Assembly: GCA_963812475.1 (NCBI GenBank)
Contig: CAWEVI010000045.1
Location: 59,707-123,706 of the forward strand
DNA from: JAMXLO01 sp963812475
GTDB lineage: Bacteria; Pseudomonadota; Alphaproteobacteria; Acetobacterales; Acetobacteraceae
Length of the DNA: 64,000 nt
Direction: 5' to 3'
The notes under the pieces were generated by a model. It had not been told where the DNA came from and did not search any database. It saw only the letters and a list, made by a program, of their open reading frames with translations. Shown one piece after another: positions 38,952-47,084 of this stretch (its first letter is position 1; each line of letters starts with the position of its first letter). The position numbers and the translations under genes are program-made.

Positions 38952-41122
38952 GCGCTGCTGAGATCGTGCAGGCTGAGCGGCAGCGTGCGGATGCGCTTGC
39001 CAGTCGCCGCAAAGATCGCGTTCAGCACCGCGGGACCGGCCACAGCGATGGTCGGCTCCCCGACGCCGCCCCAGAACCCGCCCGAGGGCGCAATCACCGT
39101 CTCGACCTTCGGCATCTCGGCCAGACGCATGACCGGATACGTATCGAAGTTGCTTTCCACCGCTCGGCCCTTTGCGATCGTGACCTGGCCATACAGCACC
39201 GCGCTCAGCCCGTAGACGAACGAGCCCTGGACCTGCGCCTCGATCTGCTGCGGATTGACCGCATAGCCAGGATCGGTTGCCGCCACGATGCGATGGACCT
39301 TCAGCACGCCCTTCGACGACACCGACACCTCGGCTACCGCAGCCGTATAGCTGCCGTAGCCGTAGTTCTGGCATATGCCGCGAAACACGCCCGTCGGCGT
39401 CGGCGTGCCCCAACCGGCCTTCTCGGCCGCGGCATTCAGCACGGCCAGATGCTTGGGGCTCTTGGTGAGCATCGCGCGGCGGAACGCCAGCGGATCCTTA
39501 TCCGCCGCATGCGCCAGTTCGTCGATGAAGCATTCCATGTAGATCGCGTTCTGGTTGGTGTTCACGCCGCGCCAGAAGCCCACTGGGACAAGTGTGTTGC
39601 GCACCGCGTGATCGATCAGCAGGTTCGGAATGGTACCATAGCCGAACTCCTCCTCGGTCCAGCTCTGGAATGCGATGCGATCGACCCCGTTCTCCATGCG
39701 CGACGGCATGAGATAAGCGAGGATCGACTGCCCGGAGAGGCGCGCATGCAGGGCGGTCACGTTGCCGTCGGCGTCGAGCCCGGCGGTCAGCTTGCACTGC
39801 GTGATCGGCCGATAGAAATCATGCTGCGTATCCTCCTCGCGGGACCAGATCAGCTTGACCGGGCGTCCCGGCACCTGCTTGGCGATCAGCACGGCTTGGC
39901 GCGTGTAGTCCTGCTGACCGCGCCGGCCGAAGCCGCCGCCGAGGTGCAGTTTGTTCACCTTCACGTCCGCCAGCTTGATGCCCGCGGCCTCGGCGGCGGC
40001 GGCCAGCGAGGCGTCGCCGTTCTGCGAGGCGACCCAGATCTCCACCTTCCCGTCGGCGAACTTCGCCGTGCAGTTCATCGGCTCCATGGTGGCATGAGCG
40101 AGGAACGGCGCGGCGTAAACCGCTTCGACCTTCTTCGCCGCCCCCGCAAGCGCAGCCTCGACGTCGCCGTGCTGCTGGCCGAGCGCGGCCTCCTTCGCGT
40201 CCAGTCCTGACTTGAGAAGTTCGGCGATCTGCGCGCTGTCCACGTTCGCACCGGCGCCCTCGTCCCAGACGATTGGCAAGGCTGCCAGCGCGGTCTTCGC
40301 CTGGTACCACTTGTCGGCCACGACGGCGACAGCATTGTCGTCCACCGCGACGACCTGGCGCACGCCGGGCATGGCCTTGATCTTGTCGGCGTCGAAGGAC
40401 GTGAGTTTGCCGCCGTACACCGGACACTGCGCGATCGCCGCGTTCAGCATGTCGGGCAGCCGCACGTCGATGGCAAAGACCTGCTTGCCCGACAGCTTGT
40501 CCACGGTGTCGAGCCGCTTGACTGCCTTGCCGATGATCTTCCACTCCGCCGGCGTCTTGAGCTTCACGTCGGCCGGCACCGGCAGCTCTGCCGCGGCGGC
40601 GGCGACCTCGCCATAGCGCACCGTGCGACCGGTCGGCGTGTGGGTGATCACGCTGCTCGCCGCGGTGCATTCCGTCGCCGGGACGCCCCAGCGCTGTGCG
40701 GCGGCCGCGATCAGCATGGCTCGTCCCGCGGCCCCGCCCTTGCGCACATAGTCCACCGAACCGCGAATGCCGCGGCTGCCGCCGGTGGACATGTCGCCCC
40801 ATGCGCGCTTGTGCGCGAGGTTGTCCTGCGGCGATACGTATTCCGCCCGGACCAACTTCCAGTCGCAGTCGAGTTCATCGGCCACCAGCTGGGCAAGTCC
40901 GGTCAGCGTGCCCTGTCCCATTTCGGAGCGGGCAATGCGCACGATGGTAGTATCGTCCGGCTGGATCACCGCCCAGATGCCGACATCGGCACCTTTCGCG
41001 ACACCGACGGTCTGCGCAAATGCGCGCCCGGCCGGGATGCGCCAGCCCAGGGCGAAGCCCCCGCCGGCGACGACGGCCGAGACGATGAAGGAACGGCGTG
41101 CAAGCTGCATGGTGCTGCTCAT
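38948..41122 (-). CDS. Molybdopterin-binding subunit of an isoquinoline-oxidoreductase-type hydroxylase
   Basis: 724 residues. A Tat signal LARRSFIVSAVVAGGGFALG marks export. Signatures of the xanthine dehydrogenase superfamily (IorB-like branch) are RIARSEMGQGTLTGLAQLVADELDCDW, GGSRGIRGSVDYVRKGG, THMEPMNCTA-like AHATMEPMNCTAKF, HLGGGFGRRGQQDY, FWRGVNTNQNAIYMECFIDELA and GVGEPTIAVAGPAVLNAIFAATG, with the catalytic Glu in the last. It hydroxylates an aldehyde or N-heterocycle. The small FeS subunit is encoded ten bases upstream. Confidence 0.92.
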   Translation of the reverse strand: MSSTMQLARRSFIVSAVVAGGGFALGWRIPAGRAFAQTVGVAKGADVGIWAVIQPDDTTIVRIARSEMGQGTLTGLAQLVADELDCDWKLVRAEYVSPQDNLAHKRAWGDMSTGGSRGIRGSVDYVRKGGAAGRAMLIAAAAQRWGVPATECTAASSVITHTPTGRTVRYGEVAAAAAELPVPADVKLKTPAEWKIIGKAVKRLDTVDKLSGKQVFAIDVRLPDMLNAAIAQCPVYGGKLTSFDADKIKAMPGVRQVVAVDDNAVAVVADKWYQAKTALAALPIVWDEGAGANVDSAQIAELLKSGLDAKEAALGQQHGDVEAALAGAAKKVEAVYAAPFLAHATMEPMNCTAKFADGKVEIWVASQNGDASLAAAAEAAGIKLADVKVNKLHLGGGFGRRGQQDYTRQAVLIAKQVPGRPVKLIWSREEDTQHDFYRPITQCKLTAGLDADGNVTALHARLSGQSILAYLMPSRMENGVDRIAFQSWTEEEFGYGTIPNLLIDHAVRNTLVPVGFWRGVNTNQNAIYMECFIDELAHAADKDPLAFRRAMLTKSPKHLAVLNAAAEKAGWGTPTPTGVFRGICQNYGYGSYTAAVAEVSVSSKGVLKVHRIVAATDPGYAVNPQQIEAQVQGSFVYGLSAVLYGQVTIAKGRAVESNFDTYPVMRLAEMPKVETVIAPSGGFWGGVGEPTIAVAGPAVLNAIFAATGKRIRTLPLSLHDLSSA

Positions 41123-41132
41123 GGCGTTGCTC

Positions 41133-41594
41133 CTATGCCTTGCCGGTCATCGAGGCGGCGGTATGGATCGCCTCGCGGATGCGCTGATAGGTGCCGCAGC
41201 GACAGATGTTCGTCATCGCGGCGTCGATATCGGCGTCGGTGGGCTTCGGCGTCGCCTTCAGCAGAGCGGCGGCGGCCATGATCTGGCCGGACTGGCAGTA
41301 GCCGCACTGCGGCACGTCGTGCTGTAGCCAGGCGGCCTGGACGGGATGACTGAGCCCATCCGCCGACAGGCCCTCGATGGTGGTGATCGTCACATCGCCC
41401 ACCGAGCTCACCGGCACCGAGCAGGATCGCGTGGCGACGCCGTCCAGATGCACCGTGCAGGCGCCGCATTGCGCAATGCCGCAGCCGTATTTCGTGCCGG
41501 TCATGCCGACCCATTCGCGAATGACCCAGAGCAGCGGCGTGTCGGGATCGACGTCCACATCGTGTGCCTGGCCGTTGATGTTGAGCTTGATCAT
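41133..41594 (-). CDS. [2Fe-2S] subunit of the molybdenum hydroxylase (IorA-like)
   Basis: 153 residues from the ATG at 41594. The plant-type ferredoxin cluster motif GTKYGCGIAQCGACTVHLDG and the second cluster motif CGYCQSGQ...NICRCGTYQRI are complete, giving two [2Fe-2S] centres. It carries electrons from the molybdenum centre of the large subunit to a cytochrome. No export signal is seen; it would travel with the Tat-exported large subunit. It opens the leftward unit that continues through the sox genes. Confidence 0.93.
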   Translation of the reverse strand: MIKLNINGQAHDVDVDPDTPLLWVIREWVGMTGTKYGCGIAQCGACTVHLDGVATRSCSVPVSSVGDVTITTIEGLSADGLSHPVQAAWLQHDVPQCGYCQSGQIMAAAALLKATPKPTDADIDAAMTNICRCGTYQRIREAIHTAASMTGKA

Positions 41595-41720
41595 GCTGGC
41601 GGTTGCCCCCTTGGTTTCGCACTGCGTAACCGTGACCAGGATCGGTCCTGGCTGGCATCGTGGGTGCACATCAGCATGACGCGATGGGTCGGGCAATATT
41701 CCGTGCAGGGCCTTTTGGCA

Positions 41721-42935
41721 TCACTGCCAGCGATAGGGTTCGCGGCGATCAGCCATGATCGGTATCTCTACCGCACACCCCGGCGGGTACGCGACCGCCT
41801 GTTCGTCGCGCCGCCGCAGGCGATGCGCTATCGACGGCGCCATCAGATCGTATTCACCGGCATTCAGCGCCTTGGCAGCCCGCAGCGGCCAGTCGGCGTG
41901 GATCATCAGTTCGCGCGCCATTGCGACCAGGTCGGCGTGGCCGTCCACCAGCACGGCCTCTGCCTGATGCGGATCGGTGATCAGACCGACCGCCATGGTC
42001 ATGACGCCGACCTCGCGCCGGACGCGGCTGGCATACGGCACTTGATAGCCCGGCACGCGCGGCACCTGCGCCATTTCCGAATCACCGCCGATGCCGCCTG
42101 ACGAGCAGTCCACCACATCGACGTCGCGCTGCCGCAATTCGCGCGCCAGCGCCACGGTGTCGTCGAGCCCCCACAACCCGCCTTTGCCATCCACCGCGGA
42201 GACACGAACGAACAGCGGCTTGTCCCGCGGCCAGGCGGCGCGGACCGTCTCCGCCACCTCGAGCGCAAAGCGCATGCGCGCCTCGCGGGAACCGCCGTAA
42301 GCGTCTGTGCGCCGGTTGGACATCGGCGAGAGGAACTGATGGATCAGATAGCCGTGCGCGCCGTGGATTTCGCAGATGTCGTAACCGGCGTCGGTGGCCC
42401 GGTGCGCCGCGTCGCGGAACGCCGCGAGCACGGTGCGGATGTCGTCCTGGTCCATCTCGATCGGCACCGGAAAGCCGCGCCGCGCCGGCAGCGGGCTCGG
42501 CGCCAGTCCGCGCCACGGCGGCATTCCCGCGCGCGCGTCGCGTTCATCGAGCGCACGCCAGTCCTCCATCGCGCCATGCGAGCCGGCATTGCGGCCGCAA
42601 TGCCCCAGCTGGATCGCCGGCACCGCACCCATCTGCTTGATGAAGTCGGTGACGCGGCGATAGGCTTTCGCCTGATGGTCGTTCCATAGGCCGGCGCAGT
42701 GATAGGTCTTGCGGCCTCTCGCCTCGACCGCGGTTTCCTCGCCGAACACGATGCCCGCGCCGCCCATCGCGTAACGGCCGAAATGCACGAACTGCCAATC
42801 GGTCGGGCCGCCGTCCACCGAGACGTACTGGCACATCGGCGAGACCACGATGCGGTTGCGCGCGGTGACGCCACGCAGCGTGATCGGCGTGAACAGCAGG
42901 GACGGTTGCGTATCGACGGCGCTCTGCGATGTCAT
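41721..42935 (-). CDS. Old Yellow Enzyme-type NADH:flavin oxidoreductase (YqjM-like)
   Basis: 404 residues. The FMN barrel shows FTPITLRGVTARNRIVVSPMCQYVSVDGGPTDWQFVHFG (Cys of the SPMCQY motif is typical of the YqjM class), AIQLGHCGRNA, EIHGAHGYLIHQFLSPMSNRRTDAYGGS (His/Asn/Tyr substrate site) and GLITDPHQAEAVLVDGHADLVAMARELM. It reduces the C=C bond of an alpha,beta-unsaturated carbonyl with NAD(P)H. It faces the operon at 43044 across 108 bases, so the two may share regulation. Confidence 0.93.
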   Translation of the reverse strand: MTSQSAVDTQPSLLFTPITLRGVTARNRIVVSPMCQYVSVDGGPTDWQFVHFGRYAMGGAGIVFGEETAVEARGRKTYHCAGLWNDHQAKAYRRVTDFIKQMGAVPAIQLGHCGRNAGSHGAMEDWRALDERDARAGMPPWRGLAPSPLPARRGFPVPIEMDQDDIRTVLAAFRDAAHRATDAGYDICEIHGAHGYLIHQFLSPMSNRRTDAYGGSREARMRFALEVAETVRAAWPRDKPLFVRVSAVDGKGGLWGLDDTVALARELRQRDVDVVDCSSGGIGGDSEMAQVPRVPGYQVPYASRVRREVGVMTMAVGLITDPHQAEAVLVDGHADLVAMARELMIHADWPLRAAKALNAGEYDLMAPSIAHRLRRRDEQAVAYPPGCAVEIPIMADRREPYRWQ

Positions 42936-43043
42936 GATCTCGTGCTCTCTTCAACAGTGCGGTTCCGCGCCACTATGCCATGGCGGCTGGTCGCCGAAAG
43001 CGGTCTGCCGTAGGTTTCTTGAAACTCAAGGGAGGCGCATACC

Positions 43044-44141
43044 ATGGAGATGACAGCCGCCGTCTTCCGCAAGGTGCACGAGCCGCTGACGATTGAGCAG
43101 GTCGAGATCGACAAGCCGTGGGGCCGCGAGGTGTTGGTCCGCACCGTTGCCACCGGCGTCTGCCACAGCGATCTGCACGTGGTTGACGGCAACGGACGCT
43201 TCCCGCTCGATCGTCCTTTCGTGCTGGGCCATGAAGGCGCAGGCGTGGTCGAGGCCGTCGGCGCGAACGTCACCACGGTGCAACCAGGCGATCACGTCGT
43301 TGCCTGCCTGTCTGGATTTTGCGGCACCTGTCCGCAATGCCTTGGCGGGCATCCGAACCTCTGCACTGGCGCCATCGTCGCGCGTGGGGAATTGGCCGTG
43401 CCGCGCGTTTCGCAGAACGGCCAGCCGTTCCGGCTGTTCGCCGCCATCGGCAGTTACGCCGAACACATGCTGCTGCACGAGAACTCGCTGGTGCGGATCG
43501 ATCCGGAAATCCCGCTCGATCGCGCGGCCCTTGTCGGCTGCGGCGTGCTGACCGGCGTTGGCGCCGCACTGCGCAGTTCAGGCCTGCAGGCGGGCCAGAC
43601 TGTCGCGGTGTTCGGTTGCGGCGGTGTCGGGCTGTCGATCGTGCAAGGCGCGCGCATCGGCGGCGCGCGGCGGATCATCGCGGTGGATATGTTCGATTCC
43701 AAGCTGGAGATGGCAAAGGCGGTCGGCGCGACGCACGTGGTGAACAGCACGCAGGACGATCCGGTGAAGGCGGTACGTGCGTTCACCGGCGGCCTCGGCG
43801 TCGATCACGCGTTCGAGGCGGTGGGCGTGGCGACGTTGTGCCGCCAGGCGATTGAAAGCCTGGCAATCCGCGGCACGGCCACCATTGTGGGCGTGCTGCC
43901 TCCGGATGCGATGATCGAGTTCCCATGGATGGCAATCCGGCCGGAATGTCGGGTGCAAACATCGCGAATGGGCTCGAACCAATTCCGCACCGACATCCCG
44001 AACTATCTGGAATTCTATCGGCAGGGCCGCCTGAAGCTCGACGAGATGGTCAGCCGCCGGGGCAGGCTGGACGACATCAACGAGGCGTTCCGCGCCATGA
44101 AGGCTGGTGAAGTGGCACGCACGGTGCTGATGTTCGACTGA
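43044..44141 (+). CDS. Zinc-dependent alcohol dehydrogenase (class III-like)
   Basis: 365 residues; GGGAGG precedes the ATG. Catalytic zinc ligands are in TGVCHSDLHVVDG (Cys), FVLGHEGAGVV (His, Glu) and GCGVLTGVGAAL (Cys). The structural zinc site is CGTCPQCLGGHPNLC. The NAD fold has VFGCGGVGLSIVQGARIGGARRIIAVD. This architecture is shared with S-(hydroxymethyl)glutathione and mycothiol formaldehyde dehydrogenases. As first gene of an operon that ends with a GFA protein, oxidation of a C1 thiol adduct or a small alcohol is plausible. Confidence 0.92.
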   Translation: MEMTAAVFRKVHEPLTIEQVEIDKPWGREVLVRTVATGVCHSDLHVVDGNGRFPLDRPFVLGHEGAGVVEAVGANVTTVQPGDHVVACLSGFCGTCPQCLGGHPNLCTGAIVARGELAVPRVSQNGQPFRLFAAIGSYAEHMLLHENSLVRIDPEIPLDRAALVGCGVLTGVGAALRSSGLQAGQTVAVFGCGGVGLSIVQGARIGGARRIIAVDMFDSKLEMAKAVGATHVVNSTQDDPVKAVRAFTGGLGVDHAFEAVGVATLCRQAIESLAIRGTATIVGVLPPDAMIEFPWMAIRPECRVQTSRMGSNQFRTDIPNYLEFYRQGRLKLDEMVSRRGRLDDINEAFRAMKAGEVARTVLMFD

Positions 44142-44180
44142 TATTCGCTGGCGTTCCGAATACGGAACGAGGAGAGGTCC

Positions 44181-45359
44181 ATGCTGACAGTGACGCAAAA
44201 CATGATGCTGCCGACGGCGATCACCGGATCATATCCGCGACCGCTGTGGTTCGACATGAGTTTGAACGGCCAATCATTCAAATCAGCACTGGGCGAGTCG
44301 CTGTTCCGCGAACAGTACCTCGACGCGGTGGCTGCGATCATCAACGCGCAGGAGGCCGCGGGTCTGGATATCGTCACCGACGGCGACACTCGGTTCGATC
44401 TGGCGGTCGGGGGAAAATCGTGGTTCTTCTACCCGATCGAACGCATCAACGGCATTCGCGGTCATCGCGACACGTCGCAGGGCTGGATGGGTCGGCACGG
44501 CCTGCGTCCCGGCAAGATCCTGTGGGAGGTGCAGGAGGCTTATCAGCCAGGGATCGTGAAAGAGAAGCTGACCCGGGGGCCGCTGGAATACACCGCGCTG
44601 TGGCAGGTCGCGCAGCGTATGACCGACAAGCCGGTCAAATTCGGCGCGATCTGTGCACCGGCGTTGGCCAGCATGCTGTGGAACGAATACTACCCGGACG
44701 ACAAGCAGATGGTGCTGGACCTCTGCGACATTATGAATGCTGAATTCCGGGAAATGGCCGCGTCGGGTTGCCCGCTGATCCAGGTGGAGGAGCCGCCGCA
44801 CCACGGCCGATCGACGCGGCCCGACTGCACCGATGCCGATCTCGAGTTCCTGACCGAGGCATTCAACCGCCAGTTGGTTGGCGTGGATGCTGAGATCTGG
44901 GTGCACACGTGCTGGGGCAATCCAAACCAGCAGCGCGTCTACTGGGAGGTGCCGAGCTACGAACGCGCAATGCCGCATCTGTTGCAGTTGAACTGCGACG
45001 TGATCACCTTCGAATGCGCCAGCAGCGACGGCCGGGATCTGCATCTGTTCGGCAAATACAAGACCGACAAGAAGATCGGCATCGGGGTGGTGAACCACTG
45101 CAACACTGTGGTGGAGCCGCCCGAGTACGTGGCCGGATTGATCCGCCGCGCGCTGGAATTCATTCCACCCGAGCGCCTGGTGATCACCACCGATTGCGGC
45201 TTCGGCCGCGAGGGGCTCAGCCGTCGGATCGCGCACTACAAGTGTGTCTCGATGGTGGAGGGCACCAACATCGTGCGCCGCGAGCTGGGGTTGCCGGAGG
45301 CGCGGGTGCGGGCGGCGGATCCGAAGCTCTATTTCGCCAGCGGCGGCGGGCACGGGTGA
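44181..45359 (+). CDS. MetE-core methyltransferase (cobalamin-independent methionine synthase family)
   Basis: 392 residues, half the size of MetE and equal to its C-terminal catalytic barrel. Zinc ligands of MetE are all present: HTC in EIWVHTCWGN, Glu in VITFECASSDGRDL and Cys in VITTDCGFGREG. The substrate region begins LPTAITGSYPRPLWF and has IVTDGDTRFD. Such core-only proteins take methyl groups from donors other than polyglutamyl-methylfolate. It lies 39 bases after the dehydrogenase and is followed at 28 bases by the EthD-like gene, a fixed-looking arrangement. Confidence 0.88.
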   Translation: MLTVTQNMMLPTAITGSYPRPLWFDMSLNGQSFKSALGESLFREQYLDAVAAIINAQEAAGLDIVTDGDTRFDLAVGGKSWFFYPIERINGIRGHRDTSQGWMGRHGLRPGKILWEVQEAYQPGIVKEKLTRGPLEYTALWQVAQRMTDKPVKFGAICAPALASMLWNEYYPDDKQMVLDLCDIMNAEFREMAASGCPLIQVEEPPHHGRSTRPDCTDADLEFLTEAFNRQLVGVDAEIWVHTCWGNPNQQRVYWEVPSYERAMPHLLQLNCDVITFECASSDGRDLHLFGKYKTDKKIGIGVVNHCNTVVEPPEYVAGLIRRALEFIPPERLVITTDCGFGREGLSRRIAHYKCVSMVEGTNIVRRELGLPEARVRAADPKLYFASGGGHG

Positions 45360-45387
45360 TAGCGGAAATTACATGGAGGAGACGCCG

Positions 45388-46020
45388 ATGGCCAAGGGCA
45401 TATTGCTTGTAGGGTTCGACTTCACCAACGCGCACGAAGACGAGTTCCATGACTGGTACGACCTCGAGCACGTCCCTGAACGCGCGCGCATATCGGGCTT
45501 CGGCGCCTGCGACCGTTGGATCGGCACGGCGAACCCGAAACACGCCGTCGCCACCTATGAGCTCGACAGCCTCGACGTGCTGCAAAGTGCGCCCTATCGC
45601 GCCATCGCCGGCGAGAAACTGTCGGTCTGGTCGAAGCGGGTGACCGCACTGTGCCAGCGGCTGATCCGCTTCGACGGCGAGCAGATCCTGCCCGGCGATC
45701 AGGCCGCACCATCCGGCGCTGGCGGGCTGCTGGTCAATGCGATGAATGTCGATCCGGCGCATGAGGCCGAATTCAACGAATGGTATGACCACGAGCACAT
45801 CCCGGCGTTGGCCGCGGTACCGGGTACGCTGTGCGCGCGGCGCTTCCGCGACAACACGGGATCGCACCGATACCTTGCGCTATATCACCTTGCCTCGCCG
45901 GATGTGCCGCTCACAACCGCCTGGAAGCAGGCCGCGGGCACGCCCTGGACTGAAAGGCTGCGGCCGCATTTCCGCGACCATCTGCGTATTCTCACCCGAC
46001 ACTACGTCCGCGCGAAATAG
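45388..46020 (+). CDS. Duplicated EthD-like dimeric alpha/beta-barrel protein
   Basis: 210 residues from the ATG with GGAGGAG upstream. Two homologous halves each carry the signature DEFHDWYDLEHVPE (residues about 17-30) and AEFNEWYDHEHIPA (about 130-143). This is the ferredoxin-like barrel of the EthD/DUF4286 type, found as an accessory or monooxygenase-like protein in catabolic pathways. In one chain the two halves would form the barrel that is usually a dimer. Its enzymatic role in this operon is unknown. Confidence 0.8.
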   Translation: MAKGILLVGFDFTNAHEDEFHDWYDLEHVPERARISGFGACDRWIGTANPKHAVATYELDSLDVLQSAPYRAIAGEKLSVWSKRVTALCQRLIRFDGEQILPGDQAAPSGAGGLLVNAMNVDPAHEAEFNEWYDHEHIPALAAVPGTLCARRFRDNTGSHRYLALYHLASPDVPLTTAWKQAAGTPWTERLRPHFRDHLRILTRHYVRAK

Positions 46021-46031
46021 GAGAACCGTCC

Positions 46032-46577
46032 ATGGCCAGGCTTCCATACATCACCAGCAAGGAACAGGTCGAACCGAAGGACCATGCGGCGTTCGACGCC
46101 ATCGTTGCGAGCCGTGGCTCCGTGCACGGGCCGTTCACGATGTTCCTGAACTCGCCGGACCTCGCGGGACGGGTCGCACATGTCGGTGCGTACGTGCGGT
46201 TCGAGGGATCGCTTGACATGCGCGTCCGGGTGCTGGCCGCGATGACCGTTGCGCGTGAATACGAAGCGCTATACGTGTGGGGCGCTCAGACCGGCGGCGC
46301 GCGTCGGCTCGGCGTGCCGGAATCGACCATTACCGCGATCCGCGAGAACCACTCCCGCGGCATCCCGCCGGAGGACGCGCAGATCGTCGATTTCACCCGG
46401 CAGCTGCTGCGCACGCATCGCACCGACGACGCCACAGCGCAGGCGATGCTGGCGCGGTTCGGCAATGACGAGTTCATCCAGCTCACCGGAGCCATCGGCT
46501 ACTACAGCCTGCTCTGCATGACGGTGAACGCCTGCGAACTCGAAGCTGCGCCGGGCGCCGAGGTTCTGCGATCGTAA
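46032..46577 (+). CDS. Carboxymuconolactone decarboxylase-like (AhpD fold) protein
   Basis: 181 residues, 11 bases after the EthD-like gene. The conserved segment AHVGAYVRFEGSLDMRVRVLAAMTVAREYEALYVWGAQTGGARRLGVPESTITAIRE is the CMD core. The proton-relay His normally found after the Tyr/Trp of this helix (yeW..H) is replaced (YVWGAQT), and no CxxC peroxidase pair exists. The protein may therefore act as a decarboxylase or isomerase with different chemistry or simply bind ligand. C-terminal residues GAIGYYSLLCMTVNACELE are typical of the family. Confidence 0.85.
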   Translation: MARLPYITSKEQVEPKDHAAFDAIVASRGSVHGPFTMFLNSPDLAGRVAHVGAYVRFEGSLDMRVRVLAAMTVAREYEALYVWGAQTGGARRLGVPESTITAIRENHSRGIPPEDAQIVDFTRQLLRTHRTDDATAQAMLARFGNDEFIQLTGAIGYYSLLCMTVNACELEAAPGAEVLRS

Positions 46578-46592
46578 CAGGAGATATCGACG

Positions 46593-46979
46593 ATGGTCGA
46601 AACCTATGAAGGCGGCTGCCACTGCGGCGCGGTGCGGTTCCGGGTGCAGGGAGACCTCGGGGACGTGACCGAGTGCAACTGCTCCGTCTGCACGATGAAG
46701 GGCATCGTGCATCTCATGGTCCCGCGCGAGCGGTTCGAACTGCTGAGCGGTCAGGACGCGATCACGACCTACCAGTTCGGGACCAACGTCGCGAAACACA
46801 CGTTCTGCCGGCACTGCGGCATCCATTCCTTCTATACGCCGCGATCGCTGCCAGACGGGATCAGCGTGAATGCCCGCTGCCTCCAAGGCGTCGACGTCAC
46901 GACGCTGCGGCCCAGTCTGTTCGACGGGCAGCATTGGGAGGAAACGATGCGCGCGCGCCGCGAAGCGGGAGCAGCGTAA
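46593..46979 (+). CDS. GFA (glutathione-dependent formaldehyde-activating) family protein
   Basis: 128 residues. Zinc cysteines are visible in GGCHCGAVRF, ECNCSVCTMKG and TFCRHCGIHSF, the complete GFA signature. The founding member accelerates the addition of formaldehyde to glutathione, though many family members have other or unknown roles. It is the last gene of the operon starting at 43044, with a zinc dehydrogenase at the other end, which supports a formaldehyde or C1 theme. Confidence 0.9.
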   Translation: MVETYEGGCHCGAVRFRVQGDLGDVTECNCSVCTMKGIVHLMVPRERFELLSGQDAITTYQFGTNVAKHTFCRHCGIHSFYTPRSLPDGISVNARCLQGVDVTTLRPSLFDGQHWEETMRARREAGAA

Positions 46980-46997
46980 TACAAGGCGCGTTCTCAT

Positions 46998-47030
46998 CGT
47001 CATGGGGCCGACACACGCCCGGCCATGACG
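46998..47030. terminator. Hairpin between convergent genes (repeat family member)
   Basis: CGTCATGGGGCCG (46998-47010) pairs with CGGCCATGACG (47020-47030) around ACACACGCC. It belongs to the CATGGCC-type dispersed repeats. It lies between the ends of the GFA operon and the leftward aldo/keto reductase and could terminate both, though neither side has a long T run. Confidence 0.55.
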
Positions 47031-47071
47031 ACAGAACGCAGCGGCCGTAGGACGACAGAACGTAGCGGCCG
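47027..47071. repeat. Direct repeat of 21 bp
   Basis: GACGACAGAACGCAGCGGCCG (47027-47047) recurs at 47051-47071 with one change (CAGC to TAGC). The copies are 24 bases apart in register and follow the hairpin at 46998 directly. Confidence 0.85.
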
Positions 47072-47084
47072 CAAAGAGAAAAGA

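Noticed and set aside
35223..41594. soxB, soxC or soxD within the sox region
   Set aside because: Every frame in the region is accounted for by soxA, Z, Y, X, F, a cytochrome and the hydroxylase; none has the SoxB or SoxCD motifs.
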